Assembly: GCA_002315745.1 (NCBI GenBank)
Contig: DCID01000030.1
Span: 1 to 32,470 of the forward strand
Origin: Bacteroidales bacterium UBA1735
GTDB lineage: Bacteria; Bacteroidota; Bacteroidia; Bacteroidales; Paludibacteraceae
DNA: 32,470 nucleotides
Direction of reading: 5' to 3'
Shown here: piece after piece, positions 30,695 through 32,470 of the stretch
Layout: every line of letters starts with the position of its first letter
Position numbering within the stretch: the stretch's first letter is position 1
The notes under the pieces: model-generated
What the model was told of the DNA's origin: nothing
The model's input: only the letters and a program-made list of their open reading frames with translations
Databases searched by the model: none
Position numbers and translations under genes: made by a program

Positions 30695-32470
30695 TTAAAA
30701 GTTAAGCGAAAGACCTGCCACCGTCGTCATGGAACGCGGATAGATGTTATTATCTATACCACCATTGACCTCTGGGTCAAGACCTTTATAACGAGTAAAG
30801 ACGCATGGGTTAGAAACGGTCACATAAGCACGACCTGAGATCTTCGATTTATTGAAGCTATAACCCAACGTGATATTATCAATACGAAGGAAGGAAGCAT
30901 CCTCTACAAAGAAGTCACTAGCATACCATTCGCTAAATGAACCTTGGTCATTTGAGCCAACAGCCTGTCCCTTGATAGTACCATCCTGCGAAACCCAACC
31001 CATCTGGTTACTACGCATATTGTCGCCATAGTAGCAGTTATAAGCCGTAGTAAGGACAGAGTGGTAACCGCCATTCTGGTTCTGATAAACCTTATCGGGC
31101 TCTACCCATTGCAAGTTGCTTGCTAAGACGTCATTATACATGTAGTTACCAATGCTAGCACGCATCGTGATACCGAGGTCGAAGCCATAGAACTGGAACT
31201 TCGTTTGCAGACCCATGGTCACAGGAGCCACCGGGTTCTTGTAGATATACTTATCACTTTGGTTGATCTGACCATCACCATTGCGGTCAACTACGTAGTA
31301 ACGGGTGTTACCGTCCGCATCGGTCATTTTCTTGGTCTCATACACGAAGAACGAACCAGCGGCTTCGCCTACTTTGTGCACCTTCACGAAGTTACCCGTA
31401 CCAGAACTGATGCCTCCGCACGAAACGAAGTAGTCGGGATCATCCTCCAACAGACGAGTGATCTTATTCTCGTTCCATGCTATGTTATATCCCAGATCCC
31501 ACTTGAAGTGCTTGCGGTCAATCAAGACAGCATTGATGGAGAACTCGACACCTTGGTTATAGAGGTCACCGATGTTACCCATCATCTGGTTACGGAAGTT
31601 GGAGCCTGCGGATACGTTGACATTTGAGAGCAAGTCCTTAGTACGACGATGGTAGTAGTCGATGCTACCATTGATACGGTTATTGAGGAACGCGTAGTCA
31701 ATACCAATGTTACTGGTGTAGGTCTTTTCCCAAGTTAAGTCGGTGTTATACACACCAGGACGAGCGGTCATATAGACATTATTACCATTGGCATCGGTAC
31801 CTGCCCATAAGTCGTTCTCACCTTGGCTACCCTCTAAGACAGGATAGAAAGCATGCGAGTTTTCTTGCGTCCACGTATAGGTAGGAATATAGTAGTAATC
31901 CAAGCCAAGGTCTTGTTGACCAGTGATACCATAACCAATACGGAGTTTGAGGTCGTTGACCGCTGTAATATGTTTCATGAAGGTCTCGTTGATCTTCCAA
32001 CCAATAGCCACGGATGGGAACAGACCCCAGCGGGCGTTCTTACCTTCAGAGTTCTTCTTAGCGAAACGTGACGAACCATCAGCACGGAAGGTAGCAGTCA
32101 CTAAGACCTGGTTCCAACCATTCCAGTTAATACGACCATAGAACGATTGCAGCGCATTATCCGTAGCCCACTCACCTTTAGACACGTTATAAGGCTGACC
32201 CGCTAAAGGATTGCCTTCAGGATCAGTTAATGTATTGGTTTCGCGGTAGTAGCCACAGCCTTCGTTACTGGTATGACGATAGAAGTACTGGTTTTCAAAA
32301 CCAATCATGGCATCGAAATGTTGCTTTTGTGGTTCCCAGTCATGACCATACATGATATAGGTCGAGAACTGGAGGTTATACTTCGACTCATCACTCCAGC
32401 CGTCCCAACCATAGTAGTGGTTGTCGTAGCTATAAGCGGGATAGGTAGTCACTTGCTTACCATAGCTGTA
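30695..32470 (-). CDS. susC: SusC/RagA-family TonB-dependent outer-membrane transporter, C-terminal part
   Basis: The C-terminal 591 residues are present; the gene continues past the right edge (the frame stays open through 32470). It is a TonB-dependent beta-barrel: repeated amphipathic strands (LVTATFRADGSSRFAKKN, GLFPSVAIGWKINETF, LKLRIGYGITGQQ, TWEKTYTSNIGIDYAFLNNRINGSIDYY), an IDRNGDGQIN-type calcium-like loop (VVDRNGDGQINQSDKY), the conserved FLRIDNITLGYSFNKS block and a final barrel strand ending in Phe (GLSLNF). It imports oligosaccharides together with SusD. Substrate galactan is inferred from the neighbouring GH53 and GH2 genes. The plug and TonB box are outside the window. Confidence 0.95.
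   Translation of the reverse strand, partial: YSYGKQVTTYPAYSYDNHYYGWDGWSDESKYNLQFSTYIMYGHDWEPQKQHFDAMIGFENQYFYRHTSNEGCGYYRETNTLTDPEGNPLAGQPYNVSKGEWATDNALQSFYGRINWNGWNQVLVTATFRADGSSRFAKKNSEGKNARWGLFPSVAIGWKINETFMKHITAVNDLKLRIGYGITGQQDLGLDYYYIPTYTWTQENSHAFYPVLEGSQGENDLWAGTDANGNNVYMTARPGVYNTDLTWEKTYTSNIGIDYAFLNNRINGSIDYYHRRTKDLLSNVNVSAGSNFRNQMMGNIGDLYNQGVEFSINAVLIDRKHFKWDLGYNIAWNENKITRLLEDDPDYFVSCGGISSGTGNFVKVHKVGEAAGSFFVYETKKMTDADGNTRYYVVDRNGDGQINQSDKYIYKNPVAPVTMGLQTKFQFYGFDLGITMRASIGNYMYNDVLASNLQWVEPDKVYQNQNGGYHSVLTTAYNCYYGDNMRSNQMGWVSQDGTIKGQAVGSNDQGSFSEWYASDFFVEDASFLRIDNITLGYSFNKSKISGRAYVTVSNPCVFTRYKGLDPEVNGGIDNNIYPRSMTTVAGLSLNF

Noticed and set aside
1..32470. CRISPR array, integrase, transposase or prophage genes
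   Set aside because: Looked for on both strands; no regularly spaced repeats and no such proteins were seen.

Overview
The window is a Bacteroidota chromosome, almost certainly order Bacteroidales. The evidence is a SusC/SusD pair, SPII and T9SS-style secreted proteins, weak Shine-Dalgarno signals, and a repeated promoter of Bacteroidetes type (TTTG, a spacer of 20 bp, then TAnnTTTGC) that I could place in front of eleven transcription units. No rRNA, CRISPR array, transposase or phage gene is visible. The sequence looks like part of a gut or rumen type Bacteroidales genome; I cannot name the genus.

Layout. 1-2314 (minus): pepP, then the 5' part of argS, overlapping by 4 bp. 2563-4688 (minus): nfeD-like, floA and an omega-amidase/nitrilase, one operon from a promoter at 4712-4744 that is divergent from topA (4832-7117, plus). 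7157-7417: a tRNA-Pro(CGG) unit with promoter and terminators. 7446-7859 (minus): a small lipoprotein. 8111-8604: a truncated DUF3800 gene overlapped by a candidate small RNA on the minus strand. 8765-15028 (plus): a 2045-residue secreted multi-domain surface protein with a T9SS-like C-terminus, followed 3 bp later by a 40-codon gene. 15082-17457: a repeat-rich 600-bp spacer and a hipB-hipA module, bracketed by two identical 30-bp palindromes, the right one inside nth. 17454-20916 (minus): rplY, pth, hslR, a DUF4924 gene and nth in line, with two related structured repeat elements in the gaps. 20971-21240: a tRNA-Gln(TTG) unit with a long folded leader. 21312-22607 (minus): tyrS, divergent from galM. 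22731-27428 (plus): galM, a GH53 endo-galactanase and a GH2 beta-galactosidase, overlapping genes. 27491-32470 (minus): SusC (partial), SusD and a surface glycan-binding-like protein.

How the genes work together. The right third is a galactan utilisation locus. SusC/SusD would import beta-1,4-galactan oligosaccharides, the GH53 enzyme cuts the polymer, the GH2 enzyme releases galactose, and GalM converts beta- to alpha-galactose for the Leloir pathway. Gene content resembles the Bacteroides thetaiotaomicron galactan locus (SusC, SusD, surface binding protein, GH53, GH2), but the enzyme arm converges on the SusCD arm, and the binding protein has a signal peptide and a T9SS-like tail instead of a lipobox. 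The rplY-to-nth block and argS, pepP, topA and tyrS are housekeeping.

Most unusual: (i) two copies of a terminal-inverted-repeat element with compensatory changes in its internal hairpins, one carrying a truncated GxxExxY gene; (ii) the identical palindromes around hipBA; (iii) a three-hairpin small RNA at about 8573-8647; (iv) a folded leader with mutually exclusive stems before tRNA-Gln; (v) in-frame short tandem repeats inserted in pepP and galM.
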